A DNA stretch of 64,000 nt from Citrobacter sp. (GTDB lineage: Bacteria; Pseudomonadota; Gammaproteobacteria; Enterobacterales; Enterobacteriaceae). A program made the position numbers and the translations under genes. Where the stretch lies: NCBI GenBank assembly GCA_019415335.1, contig DXKH01000051.1, positions 62,001 to 126,000 on the forward strand, read 5' to 3'. This document shows positions 30,159-39,121 of the stretch, piece by piece (position 1 is the first letter of the stretch; each line of letters starts with the position of its first letter). A model generated the notes under the pieces. That model was not told where the DNA came from, searched no databases, and worked only from the letters and a program-made list of their open reading frames with translations.

Positions 30159-31076
30159 TTATTGTTCGTAACGAAAGCGGAATTTCTCTTGTTCCGTGGC
30201 CGCTTTCGCCAGTATCCACTGACGGAACGCGGCTATTTTACCCAGTTCTGCCTGGCTGTCATGACAAACCAGATAAAATGCATTTTTACTGACCAGAACA
30301 TCATTAAACGGGCAGACCAGACGTCCCGCCTCAATCTCTGACTGCGCCATCACGTTATTCGCCAGCGCCACGCCCTGCCCGTGGATAGCAGCCTGCAGCA
30401 CCATCGCGCTATGGCTAAAGATAGGTCCCTGCTGGACGTTGATGTGATTCAACCCCAACTGTCGCGTATAGGTTTGCCAGTCACGACGCGAAGCATCGTG
30501 CAGCAGAGTATGAGAGGCTAAATCCTCTGGCGACTTCAGGGCCTTTTCACCTGTCAGCAGCAACGGAGAGCACACCGGCAGCAGATATTCGGCGTACAAT
30601 TTTTCTACGCGCAGTCCCGGCCAGTTGCCACGACCATAAAAAATCGCCACGTCGACGTCGTCCGCCAGTTTATCCTCCTGACGGTCCACCGCCTGGATCC
30701 TGACGTCAATTCCCGGATAAGCTGAGTTAAAGCTAGAGAGTCTGGGCACCAGCCACTGAATGGCAAAACTGGGCAATAAACTGACCGTCAGTGCCCCCTT
30801 AGCACTCCGCGCCTGAAGTTTACGCGTCGCTTCGGTTAATTGCGAAAAAATCTCTTTTATGTCGAGGAAATAGCTCTGACCCTCTTCGGTGAGAAGCAGC
30901 GAACGGTTGCGTCGACGAAACAGCTTCAGCCCCAGGAAATCCTCAAGAGACTTGATTTGGTGGCTTACTGCGGCCTGCGTCACAAAAAGCTCTTCTGCTG
31001 CGCGGGTGAAGCTCAGATGCCGTGCGGCGGCATCAAAAACACGTAATGCGTTCAGAGGTGGAAGTCGTTTTGACAT
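30159..31076 (-). CDS. gcvA: Glycine cleavage system regulator GcvA (LysR family)
   Basis: This LysR-type regulator activates gcvTHP and the small RNA gcvB in the presence of glycine and represses with GcvR otherwise. It has 305 residues. The winged helix-turn-helix is at about 8-65 (LSFTRAAEELFVTQAAVSHQ), followed by a periplasmic-binding-like effector domain with VDVAIFYGRGNWPG. It is divergent from gcvB, which starts 129 bp upstream of the gcvA ATG, with TATTAGT-type GcvA target sequence between them. Confidence 0.97.
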   Translation of the reverse strand: MSKRLPPLNALRVFDAAARHLSFTRAAEELFVTQAAVSHQIKSLEDFLGLKLFRRRNRSLLLTEEGQSYFLDIKEIFSQLTEATRKLQARSAKGALTVSLLPSFAIQWLVPRLSSFNSAYPGIDVRIQAVDRQEDKLADDVDVAIFYGRGNWPGLRVEKLYAEYLLPVCSPLLLTGEKALKSPEDLASHTLLHDASRRDWQTYTRQLGLNHINVQQGPIFSHSAMVLQAAIHGQGVALANNVMAQSEIEAGRLVCPFNDVLVSKNAFYLVCHDSQAELGKIAAFRQWILAKAATEQEKFRFRYEQ

Positions 31077-31169
31077 GGCTTTTAAACTTTGATGTTAAAA
31101 GAATTTAACAATTAGATCACACTGTGTAACCTATTAGTTTTTTTAATCTGAGCCATTATAATTTGTCCG

Positions 31170-31198
31170 TTGAGGAACTACCAGCAAATACCTATAGT
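31170..31198 (+). promoter_or_regulatory. Sigma-70 promoter of gcvB
   Basis: TTGAGG (31170-31175) and TATAGT (31193-31198) are separated by 17 bp, with the expected RNA start at 31205. Upstream, ACCTATTAGTTTTTTTAATC (about 31128-31147) resembles a GcvA/LysR target with ATTAG/TAAT halves. Confidence 0.8.
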
Positions 31199-31204
31199 GG
31201 CGGC

Positions 31205-31410
31205 ACTTCCTGAGCCGGAACGAAAAGTTTTATCGGAATGCGTGTTCTGGTGGGCTTTTGGCTTACGGTTGTGATGTTGTGTTGTTGTGTTTGCAATTGG
31301 TCTGCGATTCAGACCACGGTAGCAACGCTACCCTTTTTCACTTCCTGTACATTTACCCTGTCTGTCCATAGTGATTAATGTAGCACCGCCAATTTGCGGT
31401 GCTTTTTTTT
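31205..31410 (+). ncRNA. gcvB: GcvB small RNA
   Basis: GcvB is an Hfq-dependent RNA that represses many peptide and amino acid transporter mRNAs. It begins ACTTCCTGAGCCGG and ends after the terminator AGCACCGC/GCGGTGCT plus eight T, giving 206 nt as in E. coli. The G/U-rich seed region R1 (about 31270-31293, TGTGATGTTGTGTTGTTGTG) is intact, as is the second seed with ACATTTACCCTGTCTGTCC. It is transcribed away from its activator gene gcvA. A GGGC replaces the E. coli GAAC in the first stem region. Confidence 0.97.
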
Positions 31411-31426
31411 ACCTACTCTCTACCGA

Positions 31427-31654
31427 CTACTGATCCAACTCGACCATCTCTTTCACATCGGTACGATTGATCTGCTGTTTGTTGCCATTAGCGTCCTTGT
31501 ACGAAATCATCCCGGTTTCATCATCGGTTTTCGGCTTACCGTCCGCAACGATGCTACGCCCGTCATTGGTGTGCATCACGTAGTTCGGACCGGAACAGGC
31601 GCTCAGGGCAAAAGTCAGCATACATGCGGAAATAATTGCGGCAGTCTTTTTCAT
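31427..31654 (-). CDS. ygdI: YgdI/YgdR family lipoprotein YgdI
   Basis: This is a small 75-residue lipoprotein of unknown function with a DUF903 SH3-like fold. The signal peptide MKKTAAIISACMLTFALSAC ends at lipidated Cys20. The mature part has NYVMHTNDGRSIVADGKP and ISYKDANGNKQQINRTDV. The frame is open further upstream, but ATG 31654 with AAGGAGAAG in front is the only sensible start. Its paralogue YgdR lies at 59687 in the same window. It is convergent with gcvB. Confidence 0.95.
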   Translation of the reverse strand: MKKTAAIISACMLTFALSACSGPNYVMHTNDGRSIVADGKPKTDDETGMISYKDANGNKQQINRTDVKEMVELDQ

Positions 31655-31846
31655 CTTCTTCTCCTTAAAGCTGTTTATGCTATTAAAAACGTACTCCGTA
31701 ACAGGCAAAAAGATTTGCCTAACATAATTCAGCATAAGCTACTGGTCTGATTTCGCCACAACATCCAGAGGATTCCTGGTGACCGCACAGTCCTTGAATC
31801 AACGACCAATTTGCGCCACGATCGGATCACTGAATCGAGGAATACC

Positions 31847-33052
31847 ATGAACGCTTTCAATCCCGCGCAGTTTCGCGCGCAATTTCCCGCACTCGCTGAC
31901 GCGGGCGTCTATCTGGATAGCGCCGCGACGGCCCTTAAACCGCAGGCCGTTATTGAGGCGACCCGGCAGTTCTATAGCCTTAGCGCTGGCAACGTCCATC
32001 GCAGCCAGTTCGCCGAAGCCCAGCGCCTGACCGCACGCTATGAGGCCGCGCGAGAGAAAGTGGCGCGTTTGCTTAACGCGCCGGATGACAAAACCATCGT
32101 CTGGACTCGAGGCACCACGGAGTCCATCAATATGGTAGCGCAGAGCTATGCCCGACCGCGCCTGCAACCAGGCGATGAGATTATCGTCAGCGTCGCGGAA
32201 CACCATGCGAATCTGGTGCCGTGGCTGATGGTTGCGGAGCAAACCGGGGCGAAAGTGGTCAAGCTGCCGCTCAATGCTCAACACCTGCCTGACGTCGAAC
32301 GTCTGCCAGAAATAATCACCCCACGCAGCCGAATTCTCGCGCTGGGACAGATGTCGAACGTCACCGGCGGCTGCCCGGATCTGGTCCGTGCCATTACGCT
32401 CGCCCATGCCGCTGACATGGTGGTGATGGTGGATGGCGCGCAGGGCGTTGTCCATTTTCCGGCGGATGTCCAGGCGCTCGACATCGACTTCTACGCCTTC
32501 TCTGGCCATAAGCTGTACGGCCCAACCGGTATCGGCGTGCTTTACGGCAAACCGGCGTTGCTGGACGCGATGTCGCCCTGGCTCGGTGGCGGTAAGATGA
32601 TCAACGAAGTCAGTTTCGAGGGCTTCACTACCCAGACTGCACCATGGAAGCTGGAAGCGGGTACACCTAACGTCGCTGGCGTGATTGGCATGAGCGCCGC
32701 GCTGGAATGGCTGGCCGATGTTGATATCATCCAGGCGGAAAGCTGGAGTCGCGGGCTGGCTACGCTGGCGGAAGAGGCGCTGGCTCAGCGTCCGGGATTC
32801 AGTTCGTTTCGCTGTCAGGACTCCAGTGTGCTGGCCTTTGATTTTGCCGGTGTTCACCATAGCGATATGGTCACCCTGTTGGCGGAATATGGTATCGCAC
32901 TCCGTGCCGGTCAGCACTGCGCACAGCCGCTGCTGGCAGAACTTGGTGTCACGGGTACGCTACGCGCTTCATTTGCGCCGTATAATACCCAAAGTGATGT
33001 GGATGCGCTGGTCAATGCCGTTGATCGCGCGCTGGAATTACTGGTGGATTAA
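31847..33052 (+). CDS. csdA: Cysteine desulfurase CsdA
   Basis: CsdA is a PLP-dependent desulfurase/cysteine sulfinate desulfinase that passes sulfur to CsdE. It has 401 residues, with PLP lysine K222 in [10 protein letters not shown] and persulfide cysteine C358 in [13 protein letters not shown] 31847 with GAGGAAT upstream is chosen over one 12 codons earlier, by length. Its stop overlaps csdE by one base (TAATG). Together with CsdE and TcdA it serves the tRNA ct6A pathway. Confidence 0.97.
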   Translation: MNAFNPAQFRAQFPALADAGVYLDSAATALKPQAVIEATRQFYSLSAGNVHRSQFAEAQRLTARYEAAREKVARLLNAPDDKTIVWTRGTTESINMVAQSYARPRLQPGDEIIVSVAEHHANLVPWLMVAEQTGAKVVKLPLNAQHLPDVERLPEIITPRSRILALGQMSNVTGGCPDLVRAITLAHAADMVVMVDGAQGVVHFPADVQALDIDFYAFSGHKLYGPTGIGVLYGKPALLDAMSPWLGGGKMINEVSFEGFTTQTAPWKLEAGTPNVAGVIGMSAALEWLADVDIIQAESWSRGLATLAEEALAQRPGFSSFRCQDSSVLAFDFAGVHHSDMVTLLAEYGIALRAGQHCAQPLLAELGVTGTLRASFAPYNTQSDVDALVNAVDRALELLVD

Positions 33053-33498
33053 TGACTAGCCCAATGTTTGCCGGACACCCGTTTGGCACAACCGTAACCG
33101 AAGAGACGTTGCGTCATACCTTTCTCCCGCTGACCCAGTGGGAAGACAAATATCGTCAACTGATCCTGCTCGGTAAACAGCTTCCGGCGTTGCCCGCCGA
33201 TCTCAAAGCGCAGGCTAAAGAGATCGCTGGCTGCGAAAATCGCGTCTGGCTGGGATATACACGCTCTGAAAAAGGCACGCTGCACTTTTTCGGCGACAGC
33301 GAAGGTCGCATCGTACGCGGGTTGCTGGCGGTATTGCTGACCGCCGCAGAAGGGAAAACGGCGGCGGAACTTCTGGCTCACTCGCCGCTGGCGCTGTTTG
33401 ATGAACTGGGGTTACGCACTCAGCTCAGCGCGTCGCGCAGTCAGGGGCTGGCGGCACTCAATGAGGCGATCGTCGACGCGGCTCATGCTGCCGGATGA
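33052..33498 (+). CDS. csdE: Sulfur acceptor protein CsdE
   Basis: CsdE is a SufE-like protein that takes persulfide sulfur from CsdA on Cys61 ([11 protein letters not shown]) and hands it to TcdA. It has 148 residues. The C-terminus HAAG plus the stop codon lies inside a REP element, so the last residues differ from the E. coli protein (147 residues). Translationally coupled to csdA. Confidence 0.96.
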   Translation: MTSPMFAGHPFGTTVTEETLRHTFLPLTQWEDKYRQLILLGKQLPALPADLKAQAKEIAGCENRVWLGYTRSEKGTLHFFGDSEGRIVRGLLAVLLTAAEGKTAAELLAHSPLALFDELGLRTQLSASRSQGLAALNEAIVDAAHAAG

Positions 33499-33527
33499 CG
33501 ACGCTGCCCCGTCTTATCCGGCCTGCG
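33488..33527. repeat. REP element overlapping the end of csdE
   Basis: CTGCCGGATGACGACGC...TTATCCGGCCTGCG fits the REP consensus closely. Its first part encodes the last csdE codons and the TGA stop. It fills most of the gap to the convergent tcdA gene. Confidence 0.88.
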
Positions 33528-33552
33528 AATCAGTGCATCGCGCACAACAATC

Positions 33553-34359
33553 TCAGCCCTGACGCGCCGCTTTTGCCATCATCTTTTTCAACGCATGGGA
33601 TACCGCCACAAAACCGAACGTGGCGGTGACCATCGTTGCCGCACCGAAACCCGACGCGCAGTCCATCCGCTTTGGTCCTTCTGCCGTCGCCTTCATGGCG
33701 CATACACTTCCATCAGACTGCGGATACACCAGCGCTTCGGTTGAAAACACGCAGTCGATGCCGAGTTTACCTTTGCTGTTTTTCACGACGCCAAAATCGC
33801 TTTTCAGCCGTTCGCGCAGTTTCGCTGCCAGCGGATCCTGGATCGTTTTCGCCAGATCGACGACCTGAATCTGCGTCGGATCGATCTGCCCACCCGCACC
33901 GCCGGTCGTTACCAGCGGGATCTTATTGCGCCGACAGTACGCAATCAGCGCCGCTTTTGGCCGCACGCTGTCAATCGCATCAATGACATAGCTGAATCCC
34001 GCATTCATGTATTCCGCAACATTATCCGGTGTGACAAAATCATCGATCACCGTCACCCGGCACTCGGGGTTAATCAGGCGAATACGTTCAGCCATCACTT
34101 CGGCTTTTGCCAGCCCGACATTGTCGCGCAGCGCATGGATCTGGCGATTGGTGTTCGTCACGCAGACGTCATCCATATCGATGAGCGTAATCGCACCGAT
34201 CCCGGTTCGCGCCAGCGCTTCCGCCGCCCAGGAGCCGACGCCACCGATCCCCACCACGCAGATATGCGCATCGGCAAACAACTGTAGCGCTTTTTCACCA
34301 TACAGACGCGCGGTGCCGCCAAAACGCTGACGCCAGGCATCACTGATAACCACAGACAT
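33553..34359 (-). CDS. tcdA: tRNA threonylcarbamoyladenosine dehydratase TcdA
   Basis: TcdA (CsdL) uses ATP to cyclise t6A37 of tRNAs to ct6A. It is an E1-like ThiF/MoeB-fold protein of 268 residues with the nucleotide loop VGIGGVGSWAAEALAR, the IDMDDVCVTNTNRQIHA segment, and a C-terminal hydrophobic helix (FGAATMVTATFGFVAVSHAL). It lacks the usual zinc CxxC pairs, as is typical for the family. It faces csdA-csdE, its sulfur-relay partners. Confidence 0.96.
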   Translation of the reverse strand: MSVVISDAWRQRFGGTARLYGEKALQLFADAHICVVGIGGVGSWAAEALARTGIGAITLIDMDDVCVTNTNRQIHALRDNVGLAKAEVMAERIRLINPECRVTVIDDFVTPDNVAEYMNAGFSYVIDAIDSVRPKAALIAYCRRNKIPLVTTGGAGGQIDPTQIQVVDLAKTIQDPLAAKLRERLKSDFGVVKNSKGKLGIDCVFSTEALVYPQSDGSVCAMKATAEGPKRMDCASGFGAATMVTATFGFVAVSHALKKMMAKAARQG

Positions 34360-34392
34360 AACACCTCAAATTCATTAATATCGAACAGTATG

Positions 34393-34467
34393 ACTGCCTG
34401 ATGGCGGCTGTGCCTTATCAGGCCTACTCGATGATGCAGGCCGGATAAACGAAGCGCCATCCGGCAA
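34393..34467. repeat. BIME (two REP units) between tcdA and mltA
   Basis: TGCCTGATGGCGGCTG...TTATCAGGCCTAC (34394-34426) and GGCCGGATAAACG...CGCCATCCGGC (34438-34465) are REP units in opposite orientation. They end directly at the mltA stop codon. Confidence 0.87.
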
Positions 34468-35565
34468 CTAGCCGCTAAACACGTTACCTGCACCCGGTGC
34501 GCTCTTCAGCACCCACACGCGACCATAGTGATTATACCAGCCTGCGCGGTGCCCGGCGTCCGGTCCGATGCCCTGGTAGATGTCAAAGTGCTGGCCTTTA
34601 ATCGCCCCGCCGACATCCAGCGCCACCATCAGGCGCAGTTCATACTGCCCGTTAAATTTCCCGTTGTTGTCCAGCAGCGGAACTTCGGCGAGCAACGTCG
34701 TGCCTGCCGGAATAATGCTGCGGTCAGACGCCACCGACGCGCGGCCAATCAGCGGTACCGCACTGGCCCCTTTCACCGGGGCAAAAGATTGCGGCTTAAA
34801 GAAGACGAATGACGGATTCTGCTCAAGCAGCTCACGCACTTCCGCTTCGCTGTGGGTTTCGCCCCAGTGACGAATCGCCTGCATCGACATATCTTCTTTC
34901 TTCACTTCGCCGCGATCGATCAGCACTTTGCCGATACTGCGGTAGGCATGCCCGTTTTTCCCGGCATAACTAAAGAAGTTCAGCGGGGAGCCGTCGCCAA
35001 AGTCGATATAGCCGCTGCCCTGCACGTCCATGATGAAGTTATCCATCAGAGAGTTGCTGTACGCCAGAATATAGCTATCGCTTAGCGCCCCGGAGTAGAT
35101 CTCGGCGCGAGACGGCAGACGACCGCGCTTCGGCGGCATGCGATAGATAGGATACTGGAACTCGCCCTGACGCGTATGACGCGCCTGGATCACCGGCGTG
35201 TAGTAACCGGTAAACTGCACGTTGCCATAGTTATCGGCACCTTCCATCTGCCAGGCGTCGAGGCCAAACTGGCGCATAGTGCGCGTATCACCACCGGCGC
35301 GCAGCCAGTCCTGCACAGCGTTATAGACGTTGCTTTGATTGCCGTACAGGCGCGGAGAAGCACTGCGGATCTGATTGACCTGCTCGGCAAAATCGCCGGC
35401 GTTGATCGGTGCACCGATGGCATCCGGCTGGTTCACCAGTGAGAAAGGCTGGGTAAACTTCCCGTCTTTATACTGCTGTCCGCGATCGGTTGGTTTAGAG
35501 GAACAGGCAGCCAGCATTGCAACCACCGCGCCCATGAGAAGGTAACTTACCCAACGTCCTTTCAT
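34468..35565 (-). CDS. mltA: Membrane-bound lytic murein transglycosylase A (MltA)
   Basis: This outer-membrane lipoprotein cleaves peptidoglycan to 1,6-anhydromuropeptides. It has 365 residues. The lipoprotein signal MKGRWVSYLLMGAVVAMLAA precedes lipidated Cys21. The double-psi beta-barrel core contains IIPAGTTLLAEVPLLD and ALDVGGAIKGQHFDIYQG, with the catalytic aspartate at about residue 328 (mature 308). It is divergent from the metZWV tRNA operon across about 200 bp. Confidence 0.97.
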   Translation of the reverse strand: MKGRWVSYLLMGAVVAMLAACSSKPTDRGQQYKDGKFTQPFSLVNQPDAIGAPINAGDFAEQVNQIRSASPRLYGNQSNVYNAVQDWLRAGGDTRTMRQFGLDAWQMEGADNYGNVQFTGYYTPVIQARHTRQGEFQYPIYRMPPKRGRLPSRAEIYSGALSDSYILAYSNSLMDNFIMDVQGSGYIDFGDGSPLNFFSYAGKNGHAYRSIGKVLIDRGEVKKEDMSMQAIRHWGETHSEAEVRELLEQNPSFVFFKPQSFAPVKGASAVPLIGRASVASDRSIIPAGTTLLAEVPLLDNNGKFNGQYELRLMVALDVGGAIKGQHFDIYQGIGPDAGHRAGWYNHYGRVWVLKSAPGAGNVFSG

Positions 35566-35731
35566 TGTTCTCTTCTTTTAGCTGTAAATCATGCGCCATG
35601 AAGATAACAAACCCGGCCCGCTAATGAAACGAGCACCGCTGCCCTGACGCAAATTATGCACAATATTTAAACTGAAATGCCTTGTTTTTGTTCGTTTTCA
35701 TCCCGAAACCGTGATCCAGGTGAAAAAAGGG

Positions 35732-35759
35732 TTGCATGAAAATGTTAGCAGAGTATAGT
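35732..35759 (+). promoter_or_regulatory. Promoter of the initiator tRNA operon
   Basis: TTGCAT (35732-35737) and TATAGT (35754-35759) are separated by 16 bp. GC-rich GCGCATCC follows, resembling a stringent discriminator. The first tRNA begins at 35773. Confidence 0.78.
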
Positions 35760-35772
35760 GCGCATCCACGGA

Positions 35773-35849
<77 letters not shown>

Positions 35850-35912
35850 ATTAAAATTTGATGCAGTACATGCTTCTGCAAAGCAGCTTAAAATGCGCAG
35901 CAGAATGACGGA

Positions 35913-35989
<77 letters not shown>

Positions 35990-36052
35990 ATCAAATTTTG
36001 ATGCAGTACATGCTTCTGCAAAGCAGCTTAAAATGCACAGCAGAAAGACGGA

Positions 36053-36129
<77 letters not shown>

Positions 36130-36135
36130 ACATCA

Positions 36136-36158
36136 AACACCTTAACGGGTGTTTTTTT
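36136..36158 (+). terminator. Terminator of the tRNA-fMet operon
   Basis: AACACC pairs with GGTGTT around TTAACG and is followed by seven T in total. It lies six bases after the last CCA. Confidence 0.85.
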
Positions 36159-36174
36159 GTTTCTGCGGTCCGTA

Positions 36175-36200
36175 AAAAAAGCGCTTTTCAGCGCTTTTTT
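36175..36200. terminator. Bidirectional terminator between metV and amiC
   Basis: AAAAAAGCGC pairs with GCGCTTTTTT around TTTTCA. T tracts follow on both strands, so it can end amiC transcripts (minus) and any read-through from the tRNA operon (plus). It touches the amiC stop codon. Confidence 0.88.
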
Positions 36201-36201
36201 A

Positions 36202-37455
36202 TTATCCCCTTCTCGCCAGTGTCGCCCCATCGGCGAAATACGCTTTGATCCCCGCGAGAATCGACTCCGCTACTTCCTGCTGGAAGGTTGCAGTTTTCAG
36301 CTTCCGCTCTTCTTCGATGTTACTGATAAACGCCGTTTCAACAAGAATCGACGGGATATCCGGTGCTTTCAGCACCGCAAACCCAGCCTGTTCCACCTGA
36401 TTTTTATGCAGATTGTTAATCCTGCCGAGTTTGTTGAGCACCGCTTTACCAAACTTCAGGCTGTCGGCGATGGTCAGTGATTGCACCATATCGAACATGG
36501 TGTGGTCGACGTAGCGGTCGCCGCTTTTGCTCACGCCGCCGATCAAATCCGAGGCGTTCTGGGTTTGCGCCAGATATTTCGCCGCCGTACTGGTTGCCCC
36601 TTTGGTCGACAGCGCAAACACGGATGAACCGCTGGGCTGCCGGCTGGTGAACGCATCCGCATGAATCGAGACAAAGAGATCCGCACGCTGCTTCTGGGCT
36701 TTCGCCACGCGCACCTTCAGCGGAATGAAAATGTCTTCATTCCGCGTCATGTAGACCTTCATGTTGCCTTCTTTCTCGATTAACGCGCGCAGTCGCCGGG
36801 CGATCTGCAACACCACATCTTTCTCACGCGTATTGTATTTACCGACGGCGCCAGAATCTTCACCGCCATGTCCCGGATCGAGCATGATCACAATCGGGCG
36901 ATCGCGCCCGGCTTTACCCGGCTGCGGCCCACTTTGTGCGGGCGGAACCTGCTTATCGAGATCGCCCTTGTTGTAATCTTCCAGCAGCGCCAGCAGCGGA
37001 TCCTGCATATCCTGCGCATTGGCCGGATAGAGATCCATCACCAGACGTTCTTTAAAACCTGCCACCGGTGCCAGCGCAAACAGCTGCGGCTTCACGTTTT
37101 GCTTCAGTTCAAACACCATGCGCACGGTCTGCGGATCGAACTGCCCCACGCGTGCCGACTTGATATAAGGATCGTCGGGACGAATTTGCGCCGCCATGCC
37201 TTTCAGCACGGAATTCAGGTTCACACCTTCAATGTCCACCACCACGCGCTCAGGATTACTCAGCGCAAACTGTTTGTATTTCAGCTGTTGATTCGACTCC
37301 ACCGTCACACGGGTGTAACTGGATGCTGGCCAAATACGAACCGCAACAACCTGACTGGTCGCAGCCAGACCGACCTGACTGACGCTCAATAGCCACATGG
37401 CGCCCGCCCCTTGCAGTAAACGACGGCGGCTAATAGGTGGATTGGATCCCGACAT
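36202..37455 (-). CDS. amiC: N-acetylmuramoyl-L-alanine amidase AmiC
   Basis: This periplasmic amidase is recruited to the septum and splits daughter-cell peptidoglycan when activated by NlpD. It has 417 residues. A twin-arginine signal ([16 protein letters not shown]) is followed by an AMIN domain (about 40-150) and an amidase_3 catalytic domain with zinc-site segments [25 protein letters not shown] and the C-terminal glutamate in [14 protein letters not shown] 37455 is chosen over one five codons earlier because it gives the E. coli length. Divergent from argA. Confidence 0.97.
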   Translation of the reverse strand: MSGSNPPISRRRLLQGAGAMWLLSVSQVGLAATSQVVAVRIWPASSYTRVTVESNQQLKYKQFALSNPERVVVDIEGVNLNSVLKGMAAQIRPDDPYIKSARVGQFDPQTVRMVFELKQNVKPQLFALAPVAGFKERLVMDLYPANAQDMQDPLLALLEDYNKGDLDKQVPPAQSGPQPGKAGRDRPIVIMLDPGHGGEDSGAVGKYNTREKDVVLQIARRLRALIEKEGNMKVYMTRNEDIFIPLKVRVAKAQKQRADLFVSIHADAFTSRQPSGSSVFALSTKGATSTAAKYLAQTQNASDLIGGVSKSGDRYVDHTMFDMVQSLTIADSLKFGKAVLNKLGRINNLHKNQVEQAGFAVLKAPDIPSILVETAFISNIEEERKLKTATFQQEVAESILAGIKAYFADGATLARRG

Positions 37456-37639
37456 GCTTCTCCCGAGCAAAATAAAACATAATGGTGATGAGATACTAAA
37501 CGTCTAAATTGACCGGAAACTTTAACGAATGACGCATAATCTGTCATCTATAAAAGGGTAAACATTGTTATTGTATTCACGGTATTACTGAGTAAAAACT
37601 TTGTCGGGGCTAAAATTTGCACTTGCACGTGGCGGAAAA

Positions 37640-37678
37640 ACAGAATAAAAATACACTAATTACGAATAATCATGCAAT
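37640..37678 (+). promoter_or_regulatory. Pair of ARG boxes (ArgR operator) upstream of argA
   Basis: ACAGAATAAAAATACACT (37640-37657) and TACGAATAATCATGCAAT (37661-37678) each match the 18-bp ARG box pattern WNTGAATNNNNATTCANW at about 13-14 positions. They are separated by 3 bp, the spacing usual for ArgR. TTGCAC copies at 37617 and 37623 may be the -35 region of the promoter they overlap. Confidence 0.75.
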
Positions 37679-37689
37679 GAGGATATGCC

Positions 37690-39021
37690 GTGGTGAAGGA
37701 ACGTAGAACCGAACTGGTACAGGGATTCCGTCATTCTGTTCCCTATATCAATACCCATCGGGGAAAAACGTTTGTCATTATGCTTGGCGGCGAAGCCATT
37801 GAGCATGAAAACTTTTCCAGCATCGTCAACGACATTGGGCTTCTTCACAGCCTCGGCATACGCCTGGTGGTGGTTTATGGCGCGCGTCCGCAAATCGACG
37901 CCAATCTTGTCACCCATCACCATGAGCCGATGTATCACAAAAATACCCGCGTCACTGACGCCAAAACGCTGGAACTGGTCAAGCAGGCGGCAGGAACGTT
38001 GCAGTTGGATATCACCGCCCGCCTGTCGATGAGCCTCAACAATACGCCGCTACAAGGCGCGCATATCAACGTGGTCAGCGGCAACTTTATCATTGCGCAA
38101 CCGCTGGGCGTCGATGACGGCGTGGATTACTGCCACAGCGGGCGTATCCGTCGTATCGATGAAGAGGCGATCCACCGTCAACTGGACAGTGGTGCCATTG
38201 TGCTGATGGGCCCCGTTGCGGTGTCTGTCACCGGCGAAAGCTTTAACCTGACCTCGGAAGAGATCGCCACACAACTGGCGATCAAGCTGAAAGCGGAAAA
38301 GATGATCGGCTTTTGCTCTTCACAGGGGGTGATCAACGACAACGGCGATATCGTCTCCGAACTGTTCCCGAACGAAGCGCAGGCGCGCGTGGAAGCGCAG
38401 GAAGAAAAAGGCGATTACAACTCAGGCACCGTACGCTTCCTGCGTGGCGCGGTGAAAGCCTGCCGCAGCGGCGTCCGTCGCTGTCATCTGATCAGCTATC
38501 AGGAAGATGGCGCGCTGTTGCAGGAGTTGTTCTCGCGCGACGGTATCGGGACGCAAATTGTGATGGAAAGCGCCGAGCAGATCCGTCGCGCCACCATTAA
38601 CGATATCGGCGGGATCCTGGAGCTGATCCGCCCGCTGGAACAGCAGGGCATTCTGGTGCGTCGTTCACGCGAACAGCTGGAGATGGAAATCGACAAATTC
38701 ACCATTATCCAGCGCGATAACATGACTATCGCCTGTGCCGCACTGTACCCCTTCCCGGAAGAGAAAATCGGCGAAATGGCCTGCGTGGCTGTCCATCCGG
38801 ACTACCGCAGTTCTTCAAGGGGAGAAGTGTTACTGGAGCGGATCGCCGCCCAGGCGAAGCAGATTGGCCTGAGTAAGCTGTTCGTCCTGACGACCCGCAG
38901 CATTCACTGGTTCCAGGAGCGCGGCTTCACCCCCGTGGATATCGACCTGCTGCCGGAAAGCAAGAAAGAGATGTATAACTATCAGCGGAAATCCAAAGTA
39001 CTGATGGCGGATTTGGGTTAG
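37690..39021 (+). CDS. argA: N-acetylglutamate synthase ArgA
   Basis: This is the first enzyme of arginine biosynthesis, acetylating glutamate with acetyl-CoA and feedback-inhibited by arginine. It has 443 residues. An N-terminal amino-acid-kinase-like domain (about 10-280, with [15 protein letters not shown] and [11 protein letters not shown]) binds arginine, and a C-terminal GNAT domain (about 295-430, with [21 protein letters not shown]) is catalytic. The start is GTG at 37690, with TGAGGAT nearby. A double ARG box lies just upstream. Confidence 0.97.
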   Translation: MVKERRTELVQGFRHSVPYINTHRGKTFVIMLGGEAIEHENFSSIVNDIGLLHSLGIRLVVVYGARPQIDANLVTHHHEPMYHKNTRVTDAKTLELVKQAAGTLQLDITARLSMSLNNTPLQGAHINVVSGNFIIAQPLGVDDGVDYCHSGRIRRIDEEAIHRQLDSGAIVLMGPVAVSVTGESFNLTSEEIATQLAIKLKAEKMIGFCSSQGVINDNGDIVSELFPNEAQARVEAQEEKGDYNSGTVRFLRGAVKACRSGVRRCHLISYQEDGALLQELFSRDGIGTQIVMESAEQIRRATINDIGGILELIRPLEQQGILVRRSREQLEMEIDKFTIIQRDNMTIACAALYPFPEEKIGEMACVAVHPDYRSSSRGEVLLERIAAQAKQIGLSKLFVLTTRSIHWFQERGFTPVDIDLLPESKKEMYNYQRKSKVLMADLG

Positions 39022-39033
39022 AGGTTATCGAAT

Positions 39034-39117
39034 TGCCGGATGGCGGCGTAAACGCCTTATCCGGCCTACCGTCACCAACTCAACGTTGGCCGGATAAGCG
39101 CAATCGCCATCCGGCAA
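39034..39117. repeat. BIME (two REP units) between argA and recD
   Basis: TGCCGGATGGCGGCG...TTATCCGGCCTAC (39034-39069) and GGCCGGATAAGCG...CGCCATCCGGCA (39088-39117) face each other between convergent genes. A classic BIME. Confidence 0.9.
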
Positions 39118-39121
39118 CATC

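Noticed and set aside
39034..39117. Repeated palindromes at several junctions considered as insertion sequence ends or CRISPR
   Set aside because: They match REP/BIME structure and have no transposase or regular spacing.
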